64,000 nt of DNA from Strigops habroptila (GCF_004027225.2 NC_044278.2:60028243-60092242); one strand, 5' to 3'. Shown: positions 49,800 to 62,872, counted from the first letter of the stretch. Numbers and translations are program-made. The notes: generated from the sequence alone by a model not told the origin.

Positions 49800-50110
49800 G
49801 GCGGGGAATAATATTTCATTTGTGTGGTAGCAGTCCTGCGCGAGCAGTGTAAATAAAGCAGGTTACTGAGACGTGAATATACCACTGTTTATAAATACGA
49901 GCCCTTCTGCCCGGAGACGTGCGTGAGGAGAGCTGGACACTCGTGAGGTCACCCTGCCGCTTTTATGATTTACATAAATCATGTCAACACCACGAGCAGG
50001 AGTGACGGGTGAACAGGGCTGTATGAAGCGAGCCATTCAGCCTGCTGTCACAGGTCTTAAAACAGGTAGAAGCTGTTAACAGGCCCACCAAATCTCTTAA
50101 AATGCAGAGG
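49800..50110. promoter_or_regulatory. Candidate regulatory block with HOX/PBX-like inverted repeat
   Basis: The sequence contains CpGs (GCGCGAGC, GAGACGTGCGTGAG) that are rare nearby, TTTATAAATA and TGTAAATAAA words, and the perfect inverted repeat ATGATTTA-CA-TAAATCAT (49965-49982). TGATTTAC and its mate TGATTTAT on the other strand are typical HOX-PBX and posterior HOX words. There is no long frame or repeat. It looks like a conserved enhancer embedded in the desert; conservation was not tested. Confidence 0.35.
49965..49982. repeat. Perfect 8-2-8 inverted repeat with TGATTTA half-sites
   Basis: ATGATTTA, spacer CA, TAAATCAT. Both arms are homeodomain-type sites facing each other. Confidence 0.65.
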
Positions 50111-53100
50111 GGATGAGGGATAATCCAGCTGGGGAAGCAAGGCATCCACCCACCCTGCACACCTCAGCCGACAGAGGCCTTCCCGGGCTCTGAGGAGCAG
50201 AAAGCCAGCCAAAAATAGGGCTTTGGCAAAGCCCAGGAGCTAAGCTTGTTATTAATGTTCACCTTCACAGAGGGTAGTGTGTCCCACTAAGCAACCGCTC
50301 TTATGAAGGATATGCCTGAGCCGTCTTGTGAAGGTGAAGAAAACGCCCTACGGCTGCTGCGTGTGGGACCCTTCCTCCCCTTATTTACCAAGCACATGGA
50401 AAATCTGATTTTTGTGCCAGAGGAATCAATATTCCAGGACTAAACGGAAGCCCCTCGGTAGGTTTGCCTTGCATCCAAGTGCCTGTGGTTTGGGGGCTGG
50501 AAAGGAAGGCAGAGCAGGGACAAACGCAGGCAAGTGATGTGCAGCTTCCCACAGATTTCGTTTGGCTCCCTGGGAGCTCCATGTCTAACAAGGACAAAAC
50601 TGCAGCTAAGGATAAAAGTGGCAGAGACAAACAGTTTTCCTCTTCCTGCTACTTTGCAGCCGTGTGTCACTGTGGGGTTGTCCTAATTTCTGAGGACAGT
50701 AGCTCCTTTTTGTCCAATTTGCCCAGCTCTGAAGACAGATGATGCCATCAGGGTGGGTGCCTGAAACATTGAGGATCTGGCTCGCAGTCTTTAACTCTGC
50801 CCAAATTTCAGCTCTAATAACATGTAATTATGTAAAATAATTGTAAAAATTACAATTACACATGAATCATGTATAATTATGCAAAAGAAATGTAAAAAAT
50901 GTAAAAGAGGTACAAAATCCTTATGATACACTGCTGGTATATGGACATGTACTATTCACTACTCTTAAATGCAACTTGATTTAGAAATATTTGACCATAA
51001 ATCAACTGTGTTCTGTGTGATTCCTGTTGATCTACAGCTGTGACACATTCTCAGAGAAGAACAGATGTAAATATCAGAGAAATTTGGGGTGTGTTCTGGG
51101 AAATGTTTGTGGAAAATGCGGATTTGTCAAAATCAAAGCCTTAGGGAGGAGAGGGGATTTTTTAATGAATATGCCATATTCAAATACAATTGGAAATTGC
51201 TTTTAAAATTGGTCAAAATAACCTTTTTCTATACTTTCAAAAGAAAAGATGTAGTTCTTAGACTGATAGTAAGCTTCTGTTTTGAAACTGAAGTAAATAT
51301 ACACCAAAAACATAGGGAAAAAAAATAAAGTCAAAACACTTGAAGGCTTACCAAAGCCCAGCATTTCAGTACTAAATTCTTTTTGATCCAATCTAAACTT
51401 TTGTATTTTATTCTTTTTATATATACATACATATATTATTTTTTTTTTTTCCAAAAGTTGCACTTTTGGGACCAATCTGAGACAGAAAAAGTTCTTGCAG
51501 TTATGCAAAATATGATAAGAGCAGAAAAAACATTTTTTTCACGTTTGCTGATCTGCAAAAAGCTGTTTTCAGCAGACGAGAAACAGATCACACAACCTCT
51601 AATATCTTCTCTGGAAGGGGCCTGCAGATAATCCCTGCTCTGCTTCCTCAGTCTCATTCTGGAGGCAAGGGAAAGCTTTTGTTTCCCAAAGGAGCAATGA
51701 GGAGGTGCCCTGCAGCTAGCGCCTTTCCCCTGTACACAGAGGTGAAACTGCAGTGGGGTCCCTCCCTTGCACAGGGGGTGACTTCTGAGTCCCCGTCTGG
51801 TCAAAGTCACAGCTTGGAGAAGCAGGTACCTGCTACTCGAAACAAAGCCCTGACTAAAACCTAGAAGATTAGTTTCTTGATACTGTGCCTTCCTGACGGT
51901 GACTTCTTTTCAGGGGCAATTAAATGCTAAGCATCGGTCTGTTAAATTTAGTGGCAATTTCAGTTGTAGGCGGCATCAAGTCAAGGACAATTTCAATTTC
52001 AGGGCAGCTTTTATTTCATGTTTTGAAACTGAGAGTGCTTTCTGTTGAAGAGCAGCTGTAGTTTGAAATAATATAGCCTAGACTGTTTCTTTGTGGCCCT
52101 GATCCTGCACCTCAGAAAGGACCTCACAGCTAGAATCTTATTGGAAATCAGGTGTTTTCAGCAGAGAGACTGAAGCGCTCTAAGCACCGGCTAGACTTTC
52201 TGTGCATGCCTGTGTCAGTGTGAAGAGGTTTATTAGGGTGCACGGGTTTTCTCCCTCAAAGGCCCCCCATTGGCAAGACTCTTTGGGAGAAGAGTCAGCT
52301 GCAGGATTCGACTTTGGATGCAGATCCAGATCAGAGCTCCAGTGGTTTGCAAAGGTATTTTGTTCAAGCATGTCATTTGGTTCCCTGTGAGAGTGGCTGT
52401 GCATATCCACTTGTATATGTCTGCATAGCCATACTTCATCTCTCTACAGGCAAGAGCTTCCCTGAGCTGCCTTCCTTAAGACTCAGGTTTTATATTACCA
52501 GGTAAATTTCCTTTCAGCTTTATTTGCATGGAGCAAGAGTGACATTCTGTGGCCAGTTAGATTTATGGCAGCATTCTCTCCCTCTCTGTTTTCCCCTCCC
52601 ATAAATACCTTAGGGTATAAACCATCCTCTGATAGTCTTTTGTTTTGTTTGTGGCTTCTATTGCGCCCTGTGAGAAATAAAAATAGAGGAATTCTCAAAC
52701 ACATTTCTGTAGCGTAAAATCCTTTGGGACTGCTTTACCATGAATTCCTGACAAATTCAGATGTCTATGTACTGATTATTATTTCATGAGAGCAATGCCT
52801 GATCGTAATGTAAGTAACCAGAAGCATGAAGAGACTATGACACGTTCCTCAGGCTCTGCTCTAGCTGGCTCAGCCTGTTGTACTTGGAAGGGATGAGGAA
52901 ACCATGTTCCAAAACCCCATAAAAAAAATAAAGCAAAGCGCTGTTTAAAACAAGGCAGTGGGCTTTTTAGGCACTTATGTGCTCCAGATAATCCACCAAT
53001 GACACTAAACTGAACTCATTTAGCTGTAAACATGGTATTACGTTTGACAGTTTCCAGTGGTAAAACACCAGACAGTCCTTGCTGAGGAGAAAAGAAACAA

Positions 53101-53639
53101 TATGCAAGAAGCAAAGCTCATCATAAGAGCAACCACAAAAGGGCCAGCAGGGGAAAAAAACACCCAACAAAACCCCAGCATTTTTTCAGTGGTCTGGAGT
53201 CATAACTCAGCTCAGAGACACAGGGTACCAAAAGCAACCTGGCTGGTTTAAACAGTGGAGAGCAGGCGCTGGAGTTTATGTTGTTCCCCTGTTTATTAAA
53301 AACGGATGGGAGCACTTGACAGAAAAATCAAACTTCTGGTCATGGCTCATTAATCTCTGTTGTATCTGTCAGATATGTGTGTCTAGAGTTTCAACAAGCT
53401 CTAGAATCAAGATTACTGCTGAGCTCTGTTGTTTTCTCTAATTTTGAATGAGGGGAAATGCTGCCAATCACCCTAGGCGAGAGGGAAGCACAGGGCTATT
53501 GCCACAGCCTTTTGCAGTGGGCATCTCCCTGCCCCATAGTTTGGACCTGATTTCAGAGCCAATGATACGTCTCTCCAGACCTTACCACAACCTGAGTGTT
53601 GGCTGGCTGCCTCCTCTCCCCTGAAAACCAGATTTATCG
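50111..53639. other. Gene-free DNA, desert part 5
   Basis: No supported gene. Around 50815-50920 an AT-rich stretch repeats words such as ATGTAATTATG and TGTAAAA in a loose way. A T-run follows ATATATACATACATA near 51420-51450. At 52094-52110 GGCCCTGATCCTGCACC resembles one end of the palindromic repeats but is too short to call. Frames of up to 124 codons are unrecognised. Confidence 0.5.
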
Positions 53640-54110
53640 CTCACCACCAAAGCGCATCCCCATCAGCATTAAGGTTATGACAAGGGCGGTCAGTGGCAGC
53701 GGTGGATGCTCCTTCATCCTTGGATTCTGCTTTCGCACACAAAAGTGTTAATCGCATTAATCTGCTGAAGACAGTGGAGCTCCTCCAGTGTAAAACCGGG
53801 GTAAGTGATGGGCTCAGCAGGCCTAGAGTGGGCTCAGCAGGACTGAGACGAATATGGTATGAAACAATTAGCTGCAGATGGTATAGGAATCTCGTTTTCT
53901 GGAAATACAGATTTTGCCCGGAGATCTTTCTATATATATTGGATTTGTCAAACTGATAATGACTTGAACATTTGGAGACAGAGGATAACCCACCGCAGGG
54001 CCAGATGCAGCTGTGATGGGGAGGATGGAGGATGTATATTAGCCCTGAAACGTGTCCGTCTCCCCATCACGTCACCATGGTGGTGGGAGGATGGACGAGG
54101 CCCTGAGCAG
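53640..54110 (+). other. Candidate regulatory block or lncRNA exon end with strong donor
   Basis: AAACCGGG is followed by GTAAGT (53801-53806), a consensus plus-strand 5' splice site. Just downstream TGGGCTCAGCAGG is duplicated at 53809-53821 and 53829-53841 (period 20). The block also carries TTAATCGCATTAATC, AACAATTAGC and a CRE-like TCACGTCA near 54067, and CpGs are more frequent than around it. No long frame with a known domain crosses it. It could be an enhancer or the 3' end of a non-coding first exon. Confidence 0.3.
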
Positions 54111-56183
54111 AGCAGAGCAGGGCAAGGGAGCTCACCCGCTGCCTCCCCTTATGCCATTAATTTTCTTATTTGCATTGGACATTGCTCATTCTTTTCTTCC
54201 CCCCTTTCTCCCTTTTTCAATTACCAATGACACTGTTTCCAGAGCTGCCAGGCGCTTCAAGGATGAGGCACAAGATTTAGCTGCTGTTTCACTTGAGTTC
54301 AAAACAGAGGCAGTTGCAAGTGGAGGTTTCCAGCTCTGTAAGCCAGAGGACAGGCTGGGGACTCCTTTCAATCCTGATACCGCTAGCAAGGGTTCTTCTT
54401 CAGGCATGAAGTGGATTCACATGAAACAAATATAGACACAGACAGAAAAATAACAAAGAAGATCTGGTATTTTACAACTGCAGACACACCACAGGCAGGA
54501 GGCCTGACCCTCACTGCTCACAATCTGTAAATGGCAATAGTGGGACCGTGTAAAAGGCGTGTTTGCCAGCTCCCTTCTCAATGAAACACATGGAGTTTCC
54601 CTTGAGGGGATGTCTCTCCTGCCTACCAAAGTCTGCCCTCCAGATCAGCCTTGCCCGCTGTGCCAACTGCAGGCTTGCAGGCATGACTGCCGCATGGTGC
54701 TTCAGATCATATGGAAAACCATACTCCCAGGGATGCCCTGGCATGCTGGAGAGCCTGCCTGCGCAGCAGTCAGCTGGACCGTGAGCGGGCAGTAGGCCAA
54801 TGGCAAAAGCAGAGATTTGCCTGCTCTGTGCTGCAGCTTGCTGCCCAGGCACAGCCCTGCATTTCAGCTGTAGCAGAGCTTGCCCATGCAGAACACTTCC
54901 CAAGACCATTCTGAAGACCAGAATTATTAAGCTGGACCTATTAAGAAACAGAATGTCCTGTTAGATCTTAATGGACAGGGTGAGTCCAGCTGCCTACTAA
55001 TATGGCTGCAATACGGTGGACTCTTCTAATCCCAAGAGTAAATTCCCACTGTCATAATGTTAGCTCCTGGATTATTTGGCTTCTTGATCTGCTCATTCTT
55101 GCAGACATGTGAGCAGCTCTACTAGCTGGTATAACTTGCTCAGAGAAGCCTGTGCAGCTATGCATGTATTTGCAGCATTTCTGAAGCTTGTCTGTATTTA
55201 ACACTTAATTTTTTTCAATAAAGCATAAGTGACGTAGGAGCCATTTTCAACAGTCACATCAGCACTTAAGCCCAGATCCTTTAAGCTGTTCAAGTACTTA
55301 GATATATATACATCTCAGTGGAAGTGTTTCAGACTCCTCGGTGTGTTAGATGAGTAGCTTCCACTGATACCTGCCCCAGTTCCAGCTTCCCCTCAGTCGC
55401 TAAAGTTGTTCCTTTGGGATTTAGATGCTAAGGTGACAGGTACCTAACATACACAATTGCTGGATAACATGCATAAGGTAAGGATGGGTGTTTGAGCACC
55501 TTGGGATGCAGGATCATCCTTAGCTGAGTCAGAGCTCAGAAAAAGGCTGTGTGGCCCTCCTAGGCATCTCCTGGCCACCAGTAGCCCTGGAGTAAAATTG
55601 TCAGGTAGTAAGTGCTGACAGGGGTCCTTAAGGGTGTGAAATTTCCTATGCTGATAGAGAAGGCATGACACAGAAAATCTCCATGCTAGTCAGTTTTCTG
55701 GGAGCTGAGCCATAGCAGTGAGCCTCCCAAAAGAGAGCATTGCAGGTCAGCTAGGACATAACTGAGAGCAGAGAAGGGACCCACACACCAACCTGACAGA
55801 AATACAGGTTTGTTTCATTGAAATAGAGAGTGGGGGCATTTTTAATGGCAACCTGTGATGGAGCAGGACTCTATCCTCCAAAAAGCTGTTGCAGCTGCTG
55901 CCAAGCAGGCAATAGTTGAGCATCCCTGTTGGGCTGTATCAATTCCTAACTCTGTGCACTGGTCAAAGCCACAAACTATGAACCCAGGATTTGTAATCTT
56001 CTTCCATTCTTTTGGGTGCTAGCTTTTTTCCATGAGACACAGAGAAACCTGGGGTTACAGACCTATTCGAACTCTAGTCCTATCTCCAGGACACTGATAT
56101 ACAGGAGACCTTGGTGTCCCGTACTGCATGGTGTGGCAGCAGCATTCCTTTTCTTCTTGAAAAGACTTTGTGTCTCCCTGGAG
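54111..56183. other. Gene-free DNA, desert part 6
   Basis: Frames of up to 132 codons overlap on both strands around 54510-54914 and match nothing known. Words such as GCACTTAAGCCCAGATCC near 55262 recall the palindromic repeat relics but are too eroded to delimit. Confidence 0.5.
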
Positions 56184-56260
56184 AGAATAACAGAATCACA
56201 GAATGGTTTGGGTTGGAAGGGACCTTTAAAGGTCATCTAGTCCACCCCCCTGCAATGAGA
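56184..56260 (-). mobile_element. CR1: CR1 LINE, very short 3'-end fragment, minus orientation
   Basis: It starts with the CR1 tail read in reverse (AACAGAATCACAGAATGG), followed by GGTTTGGGTTGGAAGGGACC and CATCTAGTCCACCCCCCTGC, then leaves the consensus. Only about 75 bp of the 3' end were inserted or retained. It fits the CR1 consensus better than the copy at 35068 over the shared part, suggesting a somewhat younger insertion. Confidence 0.93.
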
Positions 56261-57118
56261 AGCCAGGAAGTTGCCTTGATGATGTGCTTTGGTGCTGCTG
56301 CACACCACAAACATGATTTTAAAGAAGCCACCATGTCTTTTGCCTTCACAGTCTCCTTTCTGCTGTCTATTGCTGGTAATTTTTTTGCACACATCTGTTA
56401 CTTGAACAAAATAAAATGTTGTTTTCAAGTGTGTAAATATATAAAAATACTTGTAGTTTGCTAGGCAGGTTAGTGGAAAACAATTACAAATGTTTTTGTG
56501 CTTAGCAAAATATGGCTAAAGATGTTATCCGCTTTGAACTGCAAAACCAGAAAGTACTACACACCCTTTTGTTATATGAGACAATGCGTCACTAAATAAA
56601 GAATCTTTTTATGAAGGGAAAGCTAAAAAAACCCAATGATATTATATTCAGCTACAATGAAAATGCAACTTTTCCCTCTGTATCTCTGCTTTTACCATCA
56701 GCCATAGAAAGCCCTTCTTCTTACCACAGAATATATCAACTGCAGGTCTCCAGTTAACTCATGTGTGAAATGTGCTTGATACCAAATGAATGGATGATCA
56801 TAAAAACAGCGTTCCTTTTTCCTGGAAACAAAAACCAGTGGTGATATGTATTGCTTCTGTTTTCAGCCAAAGACTATAGTACCAGATGGCTAACACAACT
56901 GTTAACAGCTAGCTGCATCTGGGTTAAAAAGTTTGGATGGCATGAGCTAATCTTTAAAAAATGCCAGATAACTTTTATCTCTTTAAGTCCTGTTACTCCT
57001 CAGTGTATTTCCTGCTCATGTCATCCTAGGATGGCTCAAACATGATCATTAAGCATCATTAAAATGAATGAAAGGCTAGTAACTATCTTTGTCATGCTGG
57101 AGATCAGCTTTTGGGATG

Positions 57119-57187
57119 TGATCCAAGATCCACTGAAGGTAAGGAAAGATGTCTCACTGATTTCTGTGGCCTTTGAGCTAGGGACCT
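57119..57187. repeat. Relic of palindromic interspersed repeat
   Basis: GATCCAAGATCCACTGAAGG, GGAAAGATGTCTCACTGA, then TTTCTGTGGCCTTTGAGC. This follows the order GATCCAAAGCCCATTGAAG, AAAGACTCCCATTGACTT, TGGGCTTTGGATC of a common self-complementary sauropsid repeat, with many substitutions. Confidence 0.5.
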
Positions 57188-57890
57188 AGTGGGTATTTCC
57201 CCTTATCTGCATCTATTACGGCTGCAGATGAAAGTTACACTGGTTAAGAAAAAGAAGAAAGAAGACAACTTGTCTCTTTGGATAAAATGACTTGGCTTTT
57301 CATACTTAAATGCACTTTTTCCCATGAAAGCAAAGATGTTTGGGTAACAATGTTTGGCTAGCTATGTAACCTGAATACTGAACAGATGGAGAAGAAATAC
57401 ATCTTTTTGTTCTATATGATTATGAGATAGCTGTAACAATAATTTGTAGGGAAGCCCTGGGCTTAGCTACAGACGCTTGCATTGCAACACTCAGATATTG
57501 TTTCAAACAATTTTTAATTCAGTATCTTTCAGAATCAGCTACAAATGAAATTCATACACTGTTGGATGTGAGAGTTTTTGGCAAGGGCTTTGAGGAAGAA
57601 AGCATTTTGATTTTGTGAACAGCAAGATCAAAATCTGTGGGTGACGGACTAAGTACAGAGGACATTGTTATATTTCTTCAGAGACTGTGCCAAGCTACCA
57701 AACAAGATTCTGAGTGCTAGCTCTTGGGTTGGCTTTGCTTCTCTTTCCCTCCCATTACATTTTCTTTCCTGTAATGATAGCGGTGTAGCTTAAAACTTCC
57801 ACATTTTCCCACCCTAATCTTTGCCACAGAATCTCAGACACTCAATGGGAATAGAGATACACAGTGGTGTTTCACAATGTTAAAATGTCA

Positions 57891-58319
57891 CAAGCATTCA
57901 AGTGTTTTTGATGCAGGAGCATCTACAAAACCAAACGATTCACTCAAGCAGGACAGAAAAGAGAGCAGCCTTGCAATGCCCGATGCTGTTTCTTGAACAT
58001 TGGCTATCTTAATGGGGTCAGCGATGACATTTGTCTTGAAAGCCATCCAGTGAGGACGGACATTCTCACAGTCTTCCTCACAGATGGTGAGACCTGCCAG
58101 CAGTTTTACGGCTCGGCAGTGAATGGCTCTGCAGCTGTAGTGGCATACCTGCTGGAAGGCTGCTCGACTGATACAGCCAACACGTGCATCAGAAAACCCC
58201 AGCGCCGCTGGTGGGTCCCTTTGTTTAATCTTCCTCCAGCAAACAAAAAGTGACTTGGCTTCAAAACAATGAGAGGGAGGGAGAAAAATAAGGGGAGAGG
58301 GTGCTACTGACAGATTTAG
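57891..58319 (-). other. Stop-free 143-codon minus-strand segment, possible decayed exon
   Basis: The minus strand is open from just after a TGA at 58320-58322 to a TGA at 57888-57890. Its middle has a regular cysteine pattern, CHYSC...C...CEEDC (C-x3-C-x4-C-x11-C-x3-C), followed by RPHWMAFKTNVIADPIKIAN. There is no early ATG, but pyrimidine-rich sequence before GAAG near 58262 and the donor-like CAGGTATGC inside could be splice signals. The plus strand is also open here (57993-58253, 86 codons, with ATG). GC content is higher than in the neighbourhood. I recognise no family. A decayed exon, a pseudogene or chance are all possible. Confidence 0.2.
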
Positions 58320-61300
58320 TCAAAGTCTATTCTTCTCTGGTATTTCTCAGAGTAGGGGTCAATGGTTTAAGTACAACAGGCTTGATTCACTGCCTGGATA
58401 GAGCAGATGGGGCAGATCGCCAGGCAGCGCCTTCCAAATAAAAGCAGCGGAGGACAGCTTTAACTTTTCTCGCAAAACCAAAGGGCCATTATAATAGAAA
58501 GTGGGACCTGACCTTGCTCAGCCTTCACTCCCATCTGCTCCAGAGAATTCTTCACGCAGCAGTCTGGGTCAGAAGGGCCACCTGAACCAGCCCTCTCCTC
58601 CTCTGCCAGCGGCCTGGAGATCCAGTACAGGAACTGGCAAACAGTCTTCCCATACAAGGGAGTACAGCAATTGCCTAAGACCATCCAGCTCTGGTGTGTT
58701 GTCTTATACTCACATGGAACCACATTATACTGCTAGATGAGGTGCTGCACCAGCAAATAACAAAAGATGCTCTTGGCTAAAAGAGATAGTCTAAGCATGA
58801 AACTAGAGACATCAGTAGGAACACAGCCATAGATAGGGAAACACACAGTAAAAGGGAGCTGATGTTGTTCAGCATTGTGGTCAGGAGCCAGTTGCCTGAT
58901 TGCTGCTATGTGTGTATGAGTGTATGTGTATTGCAGGCATCATGATGTTTTCAAAGCAACGAATGAGGTAACTTTACAGACCTCTGCTGTTTCTCCCAAG
59001 CTTGAGCAAAAGGGTGAAAGTGCTTATCTGGAAGAGTGGTAAGTGGGCAGTAACTGTGGTTTCATGGGACAATTATATGCAAGACTCAAATGGCAGTGTC
59101 GATAGGTCAAGTAGGAACTGACAGTGAAGATCCACGAAAATGGAAATAGGTAGTTTTATATCAGCTGCAATATAGGAACCAAGATGAGAACCAGAAAAGA
59201 GAAGCAAAAAGATACAGTCAAGCTGCAGTTTAAAAGAATTTTTTTTTTTCCTACTAGAAGTCAGAACGTATTTCAATGCACTCAGATTTCCATAATGTGA
59301 CTGTGATGCTTGCACAACTATTATCCAAGAATCCTTTCCCTTCTCAAACATGGAATAGCCCCTAAGAAATCCCCCAGTGACATACTAGAGGAGTACCCAG
59401 AATTAACACACAAAGACAGATACTTCTTATTGACATTTTTAGCATCAGTGGTCTCTGAGCAGCACCGTTAGCCTACAGAGGAGTCTATGTTATGTACCTT
59501 TTTCAGATTTTGAGAGATTCTGACTTTGAGCTACTAGCACCCATGTTGTTCCCTAGGCTTTCCCAAAGCTTGAGTTAGGAGTATGCATAGCTATAACAAT
59601 ATGCAGATCTGATGAAAGGGTATTCCTATGTATGGAAAAGCGCGAATACATTTTCCCACATCTCTTTGGGGACATATATTATCAGACAGATAGATTGACA
59701 GACAAATAGAAAAAAATATTAAAAAACATTACACTTACTTTATGGCCAGAATATTCCACTGTCAGTAATCTGCATTCCCATAATAACATTTACTTTTAAT
59801 TTGCTGATTCATAACTTTTTCAGTTCTTTCATACCAACATCTGCTTGTTTCTTGAGTCTCTGAACAAACACAGCATAAATGCCCTTCATAAGTCCAACAT
59901 CTACCATTGCCTTTGCTCTCAGCCATGAAGTTTCCTAGAAACCAAAACAAAGCATTCTTCTGCTCGTGCTCAAGAGCTTTGCTCTGATACATCACAAGCT
60001 AGGCAGTTAGCTCCCACACAGTTCAGTGCTCTACTAATCCAAATGAAAACTAACTTGCCCGAGTTCAAAGGGATTCTAATTTGGAACTCTTTTTTCCATG
60101 GTAGTTATGTATGGACCAGGCTATAAATAAATATTCAGCCACAATGTATAAAAAAGTGCAACTAACATATACAGGGCCACAAAAAGAGAACAATGATGAA
60201 AGATTCTGATTCTGTGGTCCAGGGACAATAGGGATTCCCATGATGGGGCAAAGTAGTTATTTCTGTCTTCTGTCCTGTCCCTGCACCTTATCATCAGTCT
60301 GTAATTCTTCAGTTGTCCCCAGATTGCTGTGATGAAACCTTGGCTATTTTGACTTCAACTGACTTCGAAGAACTGGGTCAGAATGACAGATAATAAGCCA
60401 TAACTTTAAAAGCAATAAAAAACACAGAAGGCGCCAGTTATGCAACATAGTCCCATTAACATATCACACTGAAAATCTTAATTTTGGAATTTCCTGAGGT
60501 AATTTTAACCATACAATCTTCCCATTACATTAAGTTCCTTTTTGTATGACACCCAGGGTGGGGTCAGCAAGTGTAGCAGGAACTGACACATGGGCTTCTG
60601 GGCTTAGTGACTTTGACCTCTGCTGCCAAACTTTAAAGATGGGAGTCAGGAGAGCGTGCCAGCATGGGTTAAGGTAGCATATTCTTTCTTTGTCTGCTAC
60701 TCACACCCTTATTTTCACAGCAGAAAAGGAAGATCAACAGGCCTGAAGGAAATTGGATGTGTTCCTGGACTCAAAATAAAATAATAAGACTTATTTTGAG
60801 TATGAAGACACATATGCATACACGGGGGCTGGGAGTGAGGAAAAGAAAAATACTCAGCATGGGTGTTAAGGAGAGAAAAACAGTGTCTGCTTTGATGGTT
60901 AGTATCTGGTGCCCTCTTCTGCACCCATCCATATTTTAAAAGTTCTTTAGAATCAGGAGAAGAGCATCTGTCTGTTGTCCATTTCTACATAGCAGTGCTT
61001 TGCTGCTAGGGGCAAGGGGTCATCCTAGCAGATGTCAGCCGTCGTGGTGATGGGAAAAGTAGAATCTTTTTTTTTAGGTGAGAGGAATGAGTTTGTTAAT
61101 AGTGAATAAAAGGCTGTGAATAGAAATTAAAAAATATTTAACTGAGACTTCATTCATGACATCTAAATTATTATATTAATAAAAGTAGACTGTATTTTGA
61201 TTGTGACTGAATAAGAAACATACCATGTATATAAGGTATATAATCAGTTTAATCACATGCTGATCCCAGGACAATCTCATCCCACCATTTTATGAAATTA

Positions 61301-62383
61301 CAAATAACATATAGCGCACACAATTCTTCATAGTAATTTAAATGTCACTTTGCTAAATGAACTTGAAGACAGATTTGCACTTCTTGAATGCAAAATCATT
61401 TCAATATTAATTTCTATTTTTTCCATTACTGAAAGATAATTTTATGCTAGAATTTCAAATACTTAAATCTAAAAGGTTCACTAATTCTGCTCTCAGCTTT
61501 TGAGTTTTAGCGGTACCAAATTCAACTGGAAAGCTTGCTAACTACTTCTATCTTTCTACCTTGAACTTCACTTTATGTGCAGATGCACAAAGCATTTCAG
61601 TCTTACAGCAGTTCTCTACCAGTCTGCCACAGCCTGGGCAGCTCTTGTTTGCTGCAAGATTATTCATTTATTTTGAAGAGGGATGATATAGAGGTTATCA
61701 CTGTGCCAACTCGCAGCTCCTCCACTGAGAACTGAAGAGAGCAATATCTAAATCATAGGTGTTGTTATGAACGTGCGACAAGCCTTAGGTTCCTGTACAG
61801 CAGTCCACCTGAGCCCCTGGCCCAGGGCAAGGTTGCTCTGAAACATCGTCTGAGCAAGAAGCAGAAGGCTGAGGTCTGGTTTTACCCTTCCAGGTATGTC
61901 TCTGTTCCTGTTTATTGCTGGTTGACTTTATGAGAAGAAATCCATTTGACATTTTAAGATTTACTTTCTTGGATACATAGGTTTGAGCAGCTGCTGCTAA
62001 CCTCCCCTACAATTTTGAAGCCAGTTTGTTTTCATTCGCTAAACCTCAGAGCCAAAAAAGCTTGGGTGACTATATTCCACACAGAGACATGAAAGGAATT
62101 GGCCAGATTTTTGAGAATTAAAAACATTCAGAGTTTGCATCAACTCAGCACCTCCAAAACTCAGGCCATTCATTTAAGTGAGCAAATATGTATTTAGATT
62201 CCCAAATATAGATTCCTGTTTTGAAAGGCTGGCTAGTATTTTCAATTTCCTTCAGCAGTGAACTGCCATGCTTACTAACCTGTCCTGCAAACTGTTACCT
62301 TCTTTCCTTTTTTCTAATTTTGGGACAGGGAAGATCTTTAACATAATTACTAAGTTTTATACCTATGTCAGATGATAGGAGTA

Positions 62384-62401
62384 TATCCTATATATAGGAT
62401 A
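62384..62401. repeat. Perfect 18-bp palindrome
   Basis: TATCCTATATATAGGATA is identical to its reverse complement. AT-rich, in a TATA-rich surrounding. Confidence 0.7.
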
Positions 62402-62872
62402 GAATGGAGTATACCATAGAACAAGGCTCAGGAAAGTATGCAGACTGCCGCGCTGAGCAGACACTCGACCTCAAAAGCACATGTAGACACAGCGCACCCA
62501 AGCAAGCTCATCCCCAAATCTGACATATTATTGTCACTAAGCAGATCTGAGCAATACAAGGAGTTTTGGTATACTAGAAGATCTGCATCTTATTGTGCAG
62601 GAGTGCAAATCCCAAATGCAGGATCATCTCTGCAAAGCTAACTTTAGCTTAAATGTTGCCCAAGTTTAACTTGTACACAGGATCCTAACTTTGGCGTGGT
62701 GAAGCCTGGAGTGCTAATTGGCTGGCCTACTAATGGATGCAGCCTAACAATTGATCTCCCTGTAGCAGGGACATATGTTTGCTCCGTGGGAAAACTTCAA
62801 GGATATACAGTCCTTCAGTGCCTTCTGCTCATCTAAAGAGGTCAGCCTTTTCTTATAAGCAATTAACGGGGT

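Noticed and set aside
58202-58217. GCGCCGCTGGTGGG as a possible CTCF site
   Set aside because: The spacing between the GCC and TGG parts is one base short of the consensus, and the core CCCT is missing.
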